This document shows positions 6,682 to 15,167 of a stretch of DNA of 32,206 nt, piece by piece; position 1 is the first letter of the stretch, and the number at the start of each line of letters is the position of its first letter. This DNA is from Deltaproteobacteria bacterium. GTDB lineage: Bacteria > Myxococcota_C > UBA6777. Under the pieces are notes generated by a model that saw only the letters and a list, made by a program, of their open reading frames with translations, was not told the DNA's origin and searched no databases. The stretch spans positions 1-32,206 of the forward strand of contig PCBK01000053.1 of NCBI GenBank assembly GCA_002731275.1, written 5' to 3'. The position numbers were made by a program, and so were the translations under genes.

Positions 6682-8219
6682 GTCGATATCTCGTCGAGTA
6701 GTGCTGCGATGATTTCGTCTGTCTCTACGTTTGGATCAATGGAGAGCCCTTTGTCTTGTGCCGCCTGCAACAGGTCATGTTGTGTACACTGTGCAAGGCA
6801 CTGTCGTCGAATATGTCGAGGGAGTTGTTCAGCATTGGCCAAGCCCAAGTAGCCCCTTGGGCCGATGCGACAATGCTGGAGTTGTAATGTCCGAAGCTGC
6901 CCAAGATGGGGAGCGCGCGCGAGCTGTAATGCACCTTCGTCTCCGAGCGGGTTGGACATGAGGTTGAGTGTGTGAAGTTGTCCGAGCAGGGGAGATGTTG
7001 CGAGCGCTCCTATCCCCTCCGCGTCCAACTCTGTCCGTTCGAGTGAGAGAGTGTGAAGCTGTGGTAGCTGTGATGTCTGCAAGAGCGCAGACACACCTGT
7101 ATTCTCAAGTGGATTGAAGGATACATCCAGTCTCTCCAACTGCGCAAAGGACTTGGGTGTGTGAAAGTGTTGTATACTCTCCGCTGAGAGCTGATTATCC
7201 CGAAGAGTGAGTGAGGTGAGTTGTGGAGAGAGTGTGCTCTCACTCAGCGCTGAGAGTCCATGCGTGGAGAGGCGAGTCCGTGAGAGGTTGAGTTCTCGAA
7301 GAGCAGGTAGTGTCGTGCATTGTGCGAGTGTGAAAAGACCTTCATCGAGCAATGGGTTGTTGGCCAATGAGAGGGTCTGTAATTGCGCGAGATGAGGGGA
7401 GCGTGTGAGTAGCGCGATACCTTTGGGGGTGAGCTCGTTGTCTTCGAGAGAGAGCGATGTCATCTGCGCCATCGAGGGGGCGCTCACTAAAGAGCGAAGC
7501 CCCGCGTCACCGAGCGTGTTGCGACTGAGATCCAACGCTCGTAATCCAGTCAAAAAGAAGGAGCTGCTGAGGGCGACGAGACCTTCAACGCCGATACGGT
7601 TGGCCGCAAGATCGAGCCGTGTCAATGCCGTCATATAGGGAGAATCTGCGATCGCGATCGCGCCTTCGTCCTGGATATTGTTTTTGGCGAGCGAGAGCGT
7701 TGTCAGTGAGGCGAGACTCTCTGCCTCCATCAACACGGTGGTGCCGTCTGGACCGAGCAGGTTGTTGTCGAGTCTGAGTGCTTGAGGTGCGGGAGCGCTC
7801 GGTGCGTGAAAGAGGCGCTTGATTTTCTCTATATTTTGTTTGCTTGTACCATGTTGTCGACTCCGGGCACGCAAATCCAACGTGGTGATGTCTTGCAAAT
7901 AGGTGGATTGCACGAGTTGGTCGATGTCTTCTGACGAGAATGTCGCCAAATCGAAGGAGAGTGTCCGCACCAGGGAGAAAGGGGGCTGTGACGGACCTTC
8001 TGGATAGTCTGGCCAGCACGAAGAGAGATCGAAGAAGCGGATCGTATCGCTCCATCCTTCGAGGTGGTCTCGTGCGTAGAGCAACCCAACCTCTCTCGAT
8101 TTTGGTTCGTCCCAGTGACGAAAGAGACGAAGGACCTGAGCAAAATGTTTGCGTGTGGGAGGTTGCGCAAGTAACTCTCTTAGTTTGGAGAGGTAACCTT
8201 GTACGTGATTGTGTTCCAT
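6678..8219 (-). CDS. Leucine-rich-repeat protein A (ribonuclease-inhibitor type)
   Basis: A 513-residue paralog of the downstream LRR protein. It has an N-terminal region of about 95 residues (LRELLAQPPTRKHFAQVLRL; the paralog has LRRLLSVPSKAHFGQLF), then about 13-14 LRRs such as LTSLSLEDNELTPKGIALL, then a SAP-like tail (QHDLLQAAQDKGLSID, then DEIIAALL). No secretion signal is visible, so a cytoplasmic scaffold or regulator is likely. The ATG at 8219 has GGAG 11 nt upstream, a rather long spacing. It is the first gene of a two-gene operon. The 440 bp upstream contains an A-rich stretch (minus-strand sense, 8373-8396) but no promoter I can define. The biochemical role is not known. Confidence 0.88.
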   Translation of the reverse strand: MEHNHVQGYLSKLRELLAQPPTRKHFAQVLRLFRHWDEPKSREVGLLYARDHLEGWSDTIRFFDLSSCWPDYPEGPSQPPFSLVRTLSFDLATFSSEDIDQLVQSTYLQDITTLDLRARSRQHGTSKQNIEKIKRLFHAPSAPAPQALRLDNNLLGPDGTTVLMEAESLASLTTLSLAKNNIQDEGAIAIADSPYMTALTRLDLAANRIGVEGLVALSSSFFLTGLRALDLSRNTLGDAGLRSLVSAPSMAQMTSLSLEDNELTPKGIALLTRSPHLAQLQTLSLANNPLLDEGLFTLAQCTTLPALRELNLSRTRLSTHGLSALSESTLSPQLTSLTLRDNQLSAESIQHFHTPKSFAQLERLDVSFNPLENTGVSALLQTSQLPQLHTLSLERTELDAEGIGALATSPLLGQLHTLNLMSNPLGDEGALQLARAPHLGQLRTLQLQHCRIGPRGYLGLANAEQLPRHIRRQCLAQCTQHDLLQAAQDKGLSIDPNVETDEIIAALLDEIST

Positions 8220-8661
8220 ATCCGAGTCAACTCCAACGTGTCAGGATGTTCTCCTTACGGTGAGCTTGGACCAGTCTTCTTCTTGGATACCTGCGATCTT
8301 ATGTGATCGACAAAGGATAGACATGTGTGTTCCCAAGGTAACGTATTGGGGCAGTCCAAATCAAAGAAATGACTCAATATTTTTCGATTTTTTTTAAGGT
8401 GCGATACGCTGGGAGAGTGGGAGGTCCGTATCAAACAGGAGGAGCGGGAGAGGAGGACATCTTTTTTTCGGGGCGTCTGCACCGCCCTAATCGTCGGAGA
8501 AAGAGGCCATAAGGACAAAGGAAGAGATGGGCGGTGTTTTGTTTGTGGAGCCAATGTGCTGATGGGGGAGGATTGTGTGGCGTCCTTGCTATTTGTCTGG
8601 TAAGTGCGCGGGTCGGATGAGTTGTTCCAAGCTTTTTTGTGTAGACTCACAAAGCACAGTC
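8220..8661. other. Intergenic region without a supported gene
   Basis: This 442-bp stretch lies between the small gene ending at 8662 and the first LRR gene. A minus-strand open frame (8255-8650) encodes a Ser/Pro-rich sequence with no domain and no ribosome site, and is judged spurious. A homopolymeric T/A stretch at 8373-8396 could act as an UP-like element for the LRR operon. No clear -35/-10 pair or terminator was seen. Confidence 0.5.
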
Positions 8662-8835
8662 TTATCGCTTTGTGGGAGAGAAGATCTGAGAGAGGACGTT
8701 GTGCAGATATCGGGCGCGGACGGAGAGTCGAAACACCGTCACCTGTTGGTGGGTTTGTGTGAGTTGATTCAGCACACGGAGGCTCTTTTTGAGGTGTCCT
8801 TGTTTGTAAAGTGTCTCTGCAAGATCGACCTTCAT
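8662..8835 (-). CDS. Small TPR-like helical protein (57 aa)
   Basis: The frame starts MKVDLAETLYKQGHLKKSL and continues as RVLNQLTQTHQQ. It matches one tetratricopeptide-type helical hairpin (A-E-x-Y-x-K-Q-G-H-x-x-K-A/S-L), followed by an Arg-rich helix and a stop at 8662. The ATG at 8835 overlaps by 4 nt (ATGA) the end of a 24-codon frame. There is no strong ribosome site, so translation would have to be coupled. It lies on the same strand as the response regulator gene and 168 bp past its end. It may be an intact small gene or the 3' part of a decayed gene whose earlier part is scattered over 8832-9009. Confidence 0.5.
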   Translation of the reverse strand: MKVDLAETLYKQGHLKKSLRVLNQLTQTHQQVTVFRLSVRARYLHNVLSQIFSPTKR

Positions 8836-9009
8836 ACCGATGGAGATGCGTCGTGATGAACAGTGCCTACACCAATGTGTTCTGGTGAAAAAGATTGGTT
8901 TTCCATCAGTCTCTCTGTGTCCAATGTGTACGAAAAGATATCGTACTTTTGAATGTTATGTATCGGTGATGACGATGTCTGGGGGAAAGTCGCAGACGTT
9001 CTCTAACAT
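8832..9009 (-). pseudogene. Short coupled frames or decayed gene after the response regulator
   Basis: An ATG at 9009 overlaps the regulator stop (ATGTTAG) and opens a 17-codon frame, MLENVCDFPPDIVITDT, whose 'PDIVITD' recalls the phosphorylation-site strand of a receiver domain. It ends at TAA 8956-8958. Protein-like sequence then continues one frame over (KYDIFSYTLDTERLMENQ and onward to TGA 8832-8834), and after that in the first frame as the 57-residue TPR-like protein. Two compensating indels would join all three into one protein of about 115 residues. Alternatives are real leader-type peptides or sequencing error. Confidence 0.35.
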
Positions 9010-10718
9010 CGTAATCGGTTTTTGATATGAAGGATCAATTGATCGTCCTCTATGTCCTTTCGGAGCAATTGGTCCACACCGGCCCTTGCAGCAGAGCGGC
9101 GCAGCGCCTCTTGGGGGCGTTCTACAAGTAAAAAGTAGGGGAGATTACGCCAGTCTGGGGTGGCTCGTAAGATACGACAAAGATCCAACCCATTGATCGC
9201 TGACAGCTCAAAATCTACGACCAATGCGTCTGGCGCGATGTTTTCTAATTCGTCGAGCAGGTGGCTTGGTGAGACTGCCGTGTAGGTGTCGAGGTCCGAT
9301 GATGAAAATCCCGGACGCAAGGTCCCTATGCTCCCTTTGTCTTGGGTTAAAAATAGGACTCTTGGACGCTTTTTGCACATCGAGACGATCTTGGAGACGG
9401 TCTCTTCAAAGGAGGAAAAGAGGGTCTCTTGTTTGACAAAGAACGCCTGTTTGATGTGTGACGCGAGCAGCCGCTGTGTCAAAGGGATCTCTTTGCCGAA
9501 GAAAATGATCGGTTTGGAGGGGTATTTTTTGCGCAGTCTTTGCCCCATCAAGATCGCAATAGGGACGACATGAAGAGGATATGTCGTGGGATCTTTAGGG
9601 GGGTGAGACCGCTCATTGTCTGCGCTCGTGAAGTGGACAAGGACCAACTCTGCGTCGTCGAGGGCTGTGGACTTAAGTACTTCTTTTTGCAGTGGAGCGT
9701 AGCGCAGCGAGAGTGTTTGATGTGTGCAGATCTGGTTGAGCTGCGTTTCAATATCTTTGTCATCGCTCAACACAAACGCTTTTTGGATCTGTGTCTCAGC
9801 GCGCTCCCTTGGCTTCTCTGGAGCCTTTGTGTTTTCCTCTGTGTGGCTCTTTTGCAGTCGTTGAAGGGAGTGTTTGATGTGACTGTGAACTCTTTTTAAA
9901 ACGTCCCCTGCTTGTGTCTCATCGACATCTGGCAGTGTCGTGAGAAGAGTCTCTATCAGTCCGCCTCGATCACTGATCTCAGAGAATCCAAACGAGCCTG
10001 CGTTTGCGTGCAGTTGATGGGCGATGTTCAACGCCTCTGTGTGGGCTGCTGTGTCTTTGTTTGTTTTTAACGCAGAGAGCTGCTTCTGCAGGTGTTGAAG
10101 CAGTGAGACAAGTCGCGCGGCGTGGTCTTCTTTGAGCTCTTCAAACAGTCGGGACGCCTGCTGTGTTGTGGAGTGATTGGCGAACGCCGGGTTTGTCATC
10201 ATTGGGGTGGATTGGTGTAACAAAGGAAGTTTGGATTTGAGTGTATCGAGTACAAAGGGGGTTTTGTGTTGTACGAGTGGCTGGATGTTTTGTGGGACTT
10301 TCTTTTGTAAAGTCTGTTTGGGGAGAGGTGTTGTTGTGTGGGTGTCTGTGCGCAGCTGTTGATCGATGAGTATACCGATCTCATGGCTCGTGGCAGGCTT
10401 ATGGAGCAACTGCAAGTTTGTGGCGAGCTGCTTGGGGAAGGGGGTCGCCTTGGTCTGCTTGTTATTGGAGAGGAAGATGAGCTTTGTGTCGGGATTTTGC
10501 GCGCGTATCTCTTCGACAAAGAGAGGACCTTCGTCATTTGGTAGTTGGTCACTGACGATGATCATTTCGAAGTTGAGCTGTGCCGTTAGCATATGTGCTT
10601 GCTTACGCTGTGTGACAGTCAAGACCTCGTATCCTCGCTGCATCAGAAACGAGGCGAGTTGGTCTCGAAAGGTCAACTCACTTTCAATTATCAATATCCT
10701 GGATTTGAGCTGTATCAC
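9003..10718 (-). CDS. Phosphorelay response regulator, REC-Hpt-pseudoREC-REC
   Basis: A 571-residue cytoplasmic signalling protein. REC1 spans about residues 6-122, with acidic residues E12/E14, phosphoacceptor D57 (IIVSDQLP), S84 and K107. A Thr/Pro/Gln-rich linker follows. An Hpt domain at about 190-290 carries the motif AHQLHANAGSFGF with phosphoacceptor H234. Residues about 310-440 look like a receiver that has lost its Asp (ELVLVHFTSAD). REC2 at about 449-571 has D502 (ALVVDFELSAINGLDL) and K554. It has no kinase and no DNA-binding or enzymatic output domain, so it probably shuttles phosphoryl groups or controls by protein contact, as such hybrids do in myxobacteria. The start is GTG at 10718, supported by AAGGAT about 7 nt upstream. 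No cognate kinase is nearby (orphan). Confidence 0.9.
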   Translation of the reverse strand: MIQLKSRILIIESELTFRDQLASFLMQRGYEVLTVTQRKQAHMLTAQLNFEMIIVSDQLPNDEGPLFVEEIRAQNPDTKLIFLSNNKQTKATPFPKQLATNLQLLHKPATSHEIGILIDQQLRTDTHTTTPLPKQTLQKKVPQNIQPLVQHKTPFVLDTLKSKLPLLHQSTPMMTNPAFANHSTTQQASRLFEELKEDHAARLVSLLQHLQKQLSALKTNKDTAAHTEALNIAHQLHANAGSFGFSEISDRGGLIETLLTTLPDVDETQAGDVLKRVHSHIKHSLQRLQKSHTEENTKAPEKPRERAETQIQKAFVLSDDKDIETQLNQICTHQTLSLRYAPLQKEVLKSTALDDAELVLVHFTSADNERSHPPKDPTTYPLHVVPIAILMGQRLRKKYPSKPIIFFGKEIPLTQRLLASHIKQAFFVKQETLFSSFEETVSKIVSMCKKRPRVLFLTQDKGSIGTLRPGFSSSDLDTYTAVSPSHLLDELENIAPDALVVDFELSAINGLDLCRILRATPDWRNLPYFLLVERPQEALRRSAARAGVDQLLRKDIEDDQLILHIKNRLRC

Positions 10719-10946
10719 TGGAACATCCTTGTCACAAAAAACTGATCACCGCAGTCTGTCAGTCCAAAGCACTGCCTTTTATAGTTCAGTGCACACTTCG
10801 GAGAGGATATCTCAAATTTTTTTGGAAAAAGAAAGTGTATGCAGAAATCCGTCACTCAAAGTCCCAATGAAGGGGACGAATGGTTCGTCGACTTTGCTTT
10901 TTGCTTTACTGTGATAGGGGGAGGGAGGCTTTGGGGTGGAATACAC

Positions 10947-10969
10947 GAAAAGAGTGAACTGGATTCACT
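10947..10969 (-). terminator. Weak intrinsic terminator of the VWA gene
   Basis: On the minus strand, AGTGAA-TCCAG-TTCACT forms a 6-bp stem (10953-10969) followed by CTCTTTTCG. The upstream arm includes the stop codon of the VWA/MopE gene (10965-10967). The stem is short and AT-rich, so efficiency is uncertain. Confidence 0.4.
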
Positions 10970-13670
10970 TTCGTTTGAGAGTGACAGGCAAGAGACAGAG
11001 CCATAGCAGCAGGAACAACATAGAGGCGGGCAGTGGTTGTGTGTCGCTGCTACATGTACATCCGGGGCTGCGTTTTGGGGGATTCGATGTACCACCTCCG
11101 TCTTGTGTTGTGATGTTTTCTTGCCCGTTGGGATTTGTGGTGTTCTCCGTCCCGTTTGTAAGCTCGCTGTTGTTCACCTGTTCGCTGTTTGTGGGTTCAC
11201 TGGAGGTGGACTCGGTGTCACCGCCTTCTGTATCGTTGGGCTCAGTGCTGTTGAGCTTGATACAACGACCTTGCTGGCAGAACAGTCCATCGGGGCAGCC
11301 TTCTGTCTCGCATGTTTTTTGGACGCAGATCCCTTCTTGACATCCCCACTGTGGTGGGCAACTGACGGATGCACAAGCATCGATACACTGACCGGCCTTA
11401 CACGTCGCACCTTGTGGGCAATGGACACGTAGACAAGGATCGTCTTCACATGTTCCATTTTTGGGCAAGCAGAGTTTGCCTTTGTCACAGGTGACAGTCT
11501 TGCAAGGATCGTCCATACATGTTCCTGCGTCACAGTATTGCCCTGTTTTGCACTGTACGCCAGCGCAAGCGTCCGCAGCGCACTTCCCTTTGGTGCAAGA
11601 TTGTCCTTGTGGGCATTGGACCGCAAAGCACGAATCGACACATGTACCATCTTCACATTGCTGACCGGTGGCGCATTGTTTATTGGCACAAGCGTCGGCA
11701 ACACACTTACCGGATTTACAGTACATACCGTCGCTACAGCCGGTGTTGTAACAATTGTCTTCGACACATGTCCCTTTGAGGCAGACTTGCCCTGCGGTGC
11801 ATTTTTTGGTCTTGCAGGGATCGGTGCATGTGCCGGACTGACAGACTTCGTTGCCAGGGCAGTGGACACCTGTACATGGTGGGTCTACACATTCTCCGGC
11901 GACACAAGTACGTCCCTTGGGGCATGAGAGAGAGGGGCAGGGGTCATCCTGACAGCTCCCTTGTAGACAGATCTTGCCGGCATTGCAGCTCACATTGGCG
12001 CATGGGTCTTTGATACATTGTCCGGCTGTACAGGATTGTCCTGCAGGGCAGGTGACAGTGGCACAGGATGCTTCACAGCGGCCTTCGCGACAGACTTCGC
12101 CTTGGGCACATGTCTGTGAGGCGCATGGATCGGCGATACATACACCCTGTACACAGAGTGTACCGGAGGGACAACCGAAGGCATAACAATCTGCTTGGAT
12201 ACACTTGCCGGCGGTACAACTTTGTCCATCAGGACAGACTTTCAGGCTACAGAGATCGACACATTGTCCACCTACACAGGTTTGTCCTGTGGGGCAGGCT
12301 GCCGGACAGGTGTCTTTGGGATGACAGAATCCATTTTTGCAGAGGGCATCGACAGTACATTCACCACTGGTACAGGGGGACAGACAGCTCCCTTCGACAC
12401 AGGGAGCGTTGTCCGGGCAGGTGACATTGGTGTCGATGTTTCCATCACAATCATTATCGATCCCATCGCACACTTCTTGTTCGGGTTTTTGTGCGTTACA
12501 GGTGCTCCATGTGCCTTGCTGACAGCGCTCAACACCCTCACCACATTTGCTTTTGCAGGTACGGACGAGTTGTTCGTCGATTTGACCATCGCAGTCGTTG
12601 TCTTTTCCATCACAGACTTCGGGGGTTGGGAGAACGTCGGGGATACATGGTTGCCAGGAATCATTTTTACAGGACTGTTTGCCTCGACCACATGCAGTGG
12701 CGCAGGTTTGCGTTTCGCCTTCTTTGCAGGTCTTGTTGCAGCCATCATCGATTGTGCCATCGCAGTTTTCGTCTTTTCCGTTGTCACAGATCTCCGCTTT
12801 GGGCAAGACTTGGTTTTGACAGGTCTTGCTCCAAGCGCCTGCTTGACAGGTTTGTACACCATCCCGACACAGGCCTTTTTTGCGGGTGTCTTTGGGGCCT
12901 GTGTAGCACGCTCTTGTCTGTCCAGGGAGACACTGACATGTGATGCCATCGTCGATTTTACCGTTACAGTCGTTATCTTTTCCGTCACAGACTTCCGCTG
13001 TGGCTTGCAGCGCGATCTTGTTGAGCGCGTTTTTGAGCGATGTTTTGTTGTCCGCCTGGTAATACTTACTGGTCCCACCTGCTTTTGCCATGCTTGTCAG
13101 CTCCGTTGGATTCACACCCTGTCCAAAGCCTACCACGTACGTTTTGACTGTGTACGTCTTCCCTTTGACGGGGATCGAACGAAGCGCTTTTACGTTGGCT
13201 GTCCCCGAACCGTCTGTGGAGCGGCCATCTGTCACAAAGAGGACAAAGTTACCTCTCGGTTGTTTTGGATCGTTGGGGATGAGGTCCGTGCGGAAATACT
13301 CTCGAACAATCTCCATCGTTTTGCGGATCGGTGTGCCGTAGCAGAGCTTTGTAGGGAGCTTGTTGATAATCTTGCCGTTGCTGGTGTTCGTGATTTTCTG
13401 CTTGATGACGACACCATCACCTTTCTTGTTTCCACAAAATGTCACAAGACCAAAGCGTAGCGACTTTGAGAAGTTGTTGACGATGTATTTGATCGCGGCA
13501 TTAGCATCTGCGAGCTTGTTGTTTTTCTTCATGCTGTTGGAGTTGTCGAGGACGATCAACATGTTGGGCTTGTCGCAGCTTTGTGCGTGTGCTGTCGAAA
13601 TGGATGCACACCATCCCACTAAGCACAGGGCGAGAACCATCAAGGGGTTGAGGAGACGGACATTCTTCAT
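10965..13670 (-). CDS. Secreted VWA / MopE-motif / cysteine-repeat protein, MYXO-CTERM-like tail
   Basis: A 901-residue surface protein. A signal peptide (cleavage likely after AHA29) is followed by a von Willebrand A domain (about 33-215) with an intact MIDAS, D42-N-S44-N-S46, for a divalent metal. Four MopE-like metal-binding motifs follow (CDGKDNDCNGKIDDG, CDNGKDENCDGTIDDG, CDGKDNDCDGQIDE, CDGIDNDCDGNID), separated by Cys-bridged segments that include a CYTGP module shared with the WD40 lipoprotein at 15168. Next come about 18 short Cys-rich units of about 26 residues (CxxxxCxxGxxCxxGxC), then a Ser/Thr/Asn linker, and a tail with GCTCSS, a hydrophobic segment and LKRK. That tail is like the MYXO-CTERM surface-sorting signal. 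A role in adhesion or matrix assembly is inferred. Antisense open frames in this region are composition artefacts. Confidence 0.92.
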   Translation of the reverse strand: MKNVRLLNPLMVLALCLVGWCASISTAHAQSCDKPNMLIVLDNSNSMKKNNKLADANAAIKYIVNNFSKSLRFGLVTFCGNKKGDGVVIKQKITNTSNGKIINKLPTKLCYGTPIRKTMEIVREYFRTDLIPNDPKQPRGNFVLFVTDGRSTDGSGTANVKALRSIPVKGKTYTVKTYVVGFGQGVNPTELTSMAKAGGTSKYYQADNKTSLKNALNKIALQATAEVCDGKDNDCNGKIDDGITCQCLPGQTRACYTGPKDTRKKGLCRDGVQTCQAGAWSKTCQNQVLPKAEICDNGKDENCDGTIDDGCNKTCKEGETQTCATACGRGKQSCKNDSWQPCIPDVLPTPEVCDGKDNDCDGQIDEQLVRTCKSKCGEGVERCQQGTWSTCNAQKPEQEVCDGIDNDCDGNIDTNVTCPDNAPCVEGSCLSPCTSGECTVDALCKNGFCHPKDTCPAACPTGQTCVGGQCVDLCSLKVCPDGQSCTAGKCIQADCYAFGCPSGTLCVQGVCIADPCASQTCAQGEVCREGRCEASCATVTCPAGQSCTAGQCIKDPCANVSCNAGKICLQGSCQDDPCPSLSCPKGRTCVAGECVDPPCTGVHCPGNEVCQSGTCTDPCKTKKCTAGQVCLKGTCVEDNCYNTGCSDGMYCKSGKCVADACANKQCATGQQCEDGTCVDSCFAVQCPQGQSCTKGKCAADACAGVQCKTGQYCDAGTCMDDPCKTVTCDKGKLCLPKNGTCEDDPCLRVHCPQGATCKAGQCIDACASVSCPPQWGCQEGICVQKTCETEGCPDGLFCQQGRCIKLNSTEPNDTEGGDTESTSSEPTNSEQVNNSELTNGTENTTNPNGQENITTQDGGGTSNPPKRSPGCTCSSDTQPLPASMLFLLLWLCLLPVTLKRK

Positions 13671-13973
13671 CGTTCAAAAGACCTTTCGTGTTGCTGCGAA
13701 TGTGGAGACTCTCTGCCGGAAATAGGCAAGTCGATGCTTTTCTTCATCATATCTATCTTCGGGTGGAGCTGTACAGAAGTTTCCTCTTCTGTCTCATATC
13801 TGGACACCTGTCTGTCTCCATGTTGGACACGCCTCCTGTGTTAAAGCGTCTTGAAATGGGTATTGTTTTGTTTTTGTAGGGGATTTTGTTGTTTGTGATG
13901 TCTGGTGTGCGCCTTGAACTAGAGCGGGGCAAGAACCAACGAAACACAAACACAGATAACAGGAGAAAAGACG
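13671..13973. other. Divergent promoter region
   Basis: A 303-bp region between the VWA gene (minus) and the Arg/Asp-rich outer-membrane gene (plus). No gene is supported. TTGAAA at 13851 has no convincing -10 at the right distance. The only firm signal is the AGGAG ribosome site just before 13974. Confidence 0.5.
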
Positions 13974-15056
13974 ATGAAAACACAAATCACAACACAAGCT
14001 GCAAACCCCGCTCACACTTCTTTGGGACGTATGGCCCGTCTCTTTGGCGCCGCAACGCTCTCACTCACCTTGCTCTTTGGCGCTGCACCTGCTGTCTACG
14101 CTGATTCCGATTCTTCTGATAAGCAGATGAGCAAAGAACAACAGCTCAAACAAAAACTCGAAACACTACGCAAACAATACGAAGAGCTCCAACGAAACAA
14201 GCGCCGCAAGACCGAACGGCGTTCAGCTCCACCTCGCAAAACACGTCAACAACCCCCTCAAAGTCGCCAACGTCGCTATCGCGACGACCGCAATGACAAT
14301 CGTCGCTACCGTGATAACCGCAGAGATAAACGACGTTATCAAGACAACCGCAGAAATGAACGACGCTACCGTGATGACCGCAACGAGAATCGTCGTCGCT
14401 ATCGTGATGACCGCAACGATAATCGTCGAAATGAACGCCCTCGTTACAAATCACTTCGCGACAAGCGCAACTACGAGCGCCGTGATGTACGACGCCATGA
14501 CCGAAGACGTGATGATCGACGTCGTGACAACCGTCGCCTGGGATACAGCGGTCGTCGTGACCATCGTGAGATGAGAATGGAGAAAAAGGTGCCCATGTTC
14601 CGTCCTAGCACACGACGCTTTGTCCTCGATGTCGGTGTGGGTGGGTCGATGGGATTCATTTCGAGTCCAGCGCTTCTTGTCACAGGTAGCTTGTTGTTTG
14701 GAGCGCACCTCGGTAAAGAAGGAAAAGGCCTCGGTTTGGGAGGTTCGATCGACCTCTTCAAGAACACAGGGAGCAGCAAGGTTCTCGTTCAGACATTGTT
14801 CCACGGCTGGTGGAGCTTGCACATCAAAGGTGGCTTCTACATCGCACCCTACGTCGCGCTTGGTTTTACTTGGCTTGAGAGGAGCGCTGGTTCCTTTGAT
14901 GGTCTCTTCGAAACACAGCTCGGTGTCGATTTGAAATTTGTCTTCAACAACCGCTTCTACTTGAAAGTCCGTCCTGTCTCACTTGATATTATCTTTGACA
15001 GCAGCAGCCCTCTTGTTCGCTACGCAGGCTCCGCAGCCTTCGGTGTGACATTCTAA
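13974..15056 (+). CDS. Outer-membrane barrel protein with long Arg/Asp/Asn-rich linker
   Basis: A 360-residue exported protein in three parts. A Sec signal (hydrophobic core about 23-42, cleavage likely after VYA43) leads to a Gln/Lys/Glu coiled coil (about 50-83) and then to about 100 residues of low-complexity Arg/Asp/Asn/Tyr sequence (repeats of RRYRDDRNDN, about 99-205). The C-terminal 150 residues have alternating hydrophobic Gly-rich strands (VLDVGVGGSMGFIS, LFGAHLG, LHIKGGFYIAPYVALGF) and end in Phe, as outer-membrane barrels do. The ATG at 13974 has AGGAG 9-10 nt upstream. The coding DNA of the linker is itself a degenerate tandem repeat (about 14265-14570), so its length may vary between strains. 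The basic/acidic linker could bind LPS, peptidoglycan or nucleic acid. No family recognised. Confidence 0.85.
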   Translation: MKTQITTQAANPAHTSLGRMARLFGAATLSLTLLFGAAPAVYADSDSSDKQMSKEQQLKQKLETLRKQYEELQRNKRRKTERRSAPPRKTRQQPPQSRQRRYRDDRNDNRRYRDNRRDKRRYQDNRRNERRYRDDRNENRRRYRDDRNDNRRNERPRYKSLRDKRNYERRDVRRHDRRRDDRRRDNRRLGYSGRRDHREMRMEKKVPMFRPSTRRFVLDVGVGGSMGFISSPALLVTGSLLFGAHLGKEGKGLGLGGSIDLFKNTGSSKVLVQTLFHGWWSLHIKGGFYIAPYVALGFTWLERSAGSFDGLFETQLGVDLKFVFNNRFYLKVRPVSLDIIFDSSSPLVRYAGSAAFGVTF

Positions 15057-15167
15057 GGACACGCTAACAACCCTCAACCTCTTCGACCTCTTCTTCCCAC
15101 CTCTTCCCCTTCAATGACTTTCCTTTCAACTCTTCCCCTTGACTCCGGCTTTGTACTCCACTCCAGC

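Noticed and set aside
8255-8650. Minus-strand 131-codon frame upstream of the LRR operon
   Set aside because: Ser/Pro-rich, no ribosome site, no domain and no operon context. Treated as non-coding.
8970-9009. Complete second receiver domain after the response regulator
   Set aside because: Only 17 codons with a 'PDIVITD' resemblance precede a stop. The rest of a receiver is absent.
12195-13460. Long plus-strand open frame antisense to the VWA/MopE gene
   Set aside because: The minus-strand protein has clear signal peptide, MIDAS and Cys repeats. The antisense frame has no ribosome site or domain and arises from the biased Cys/Gly codons.
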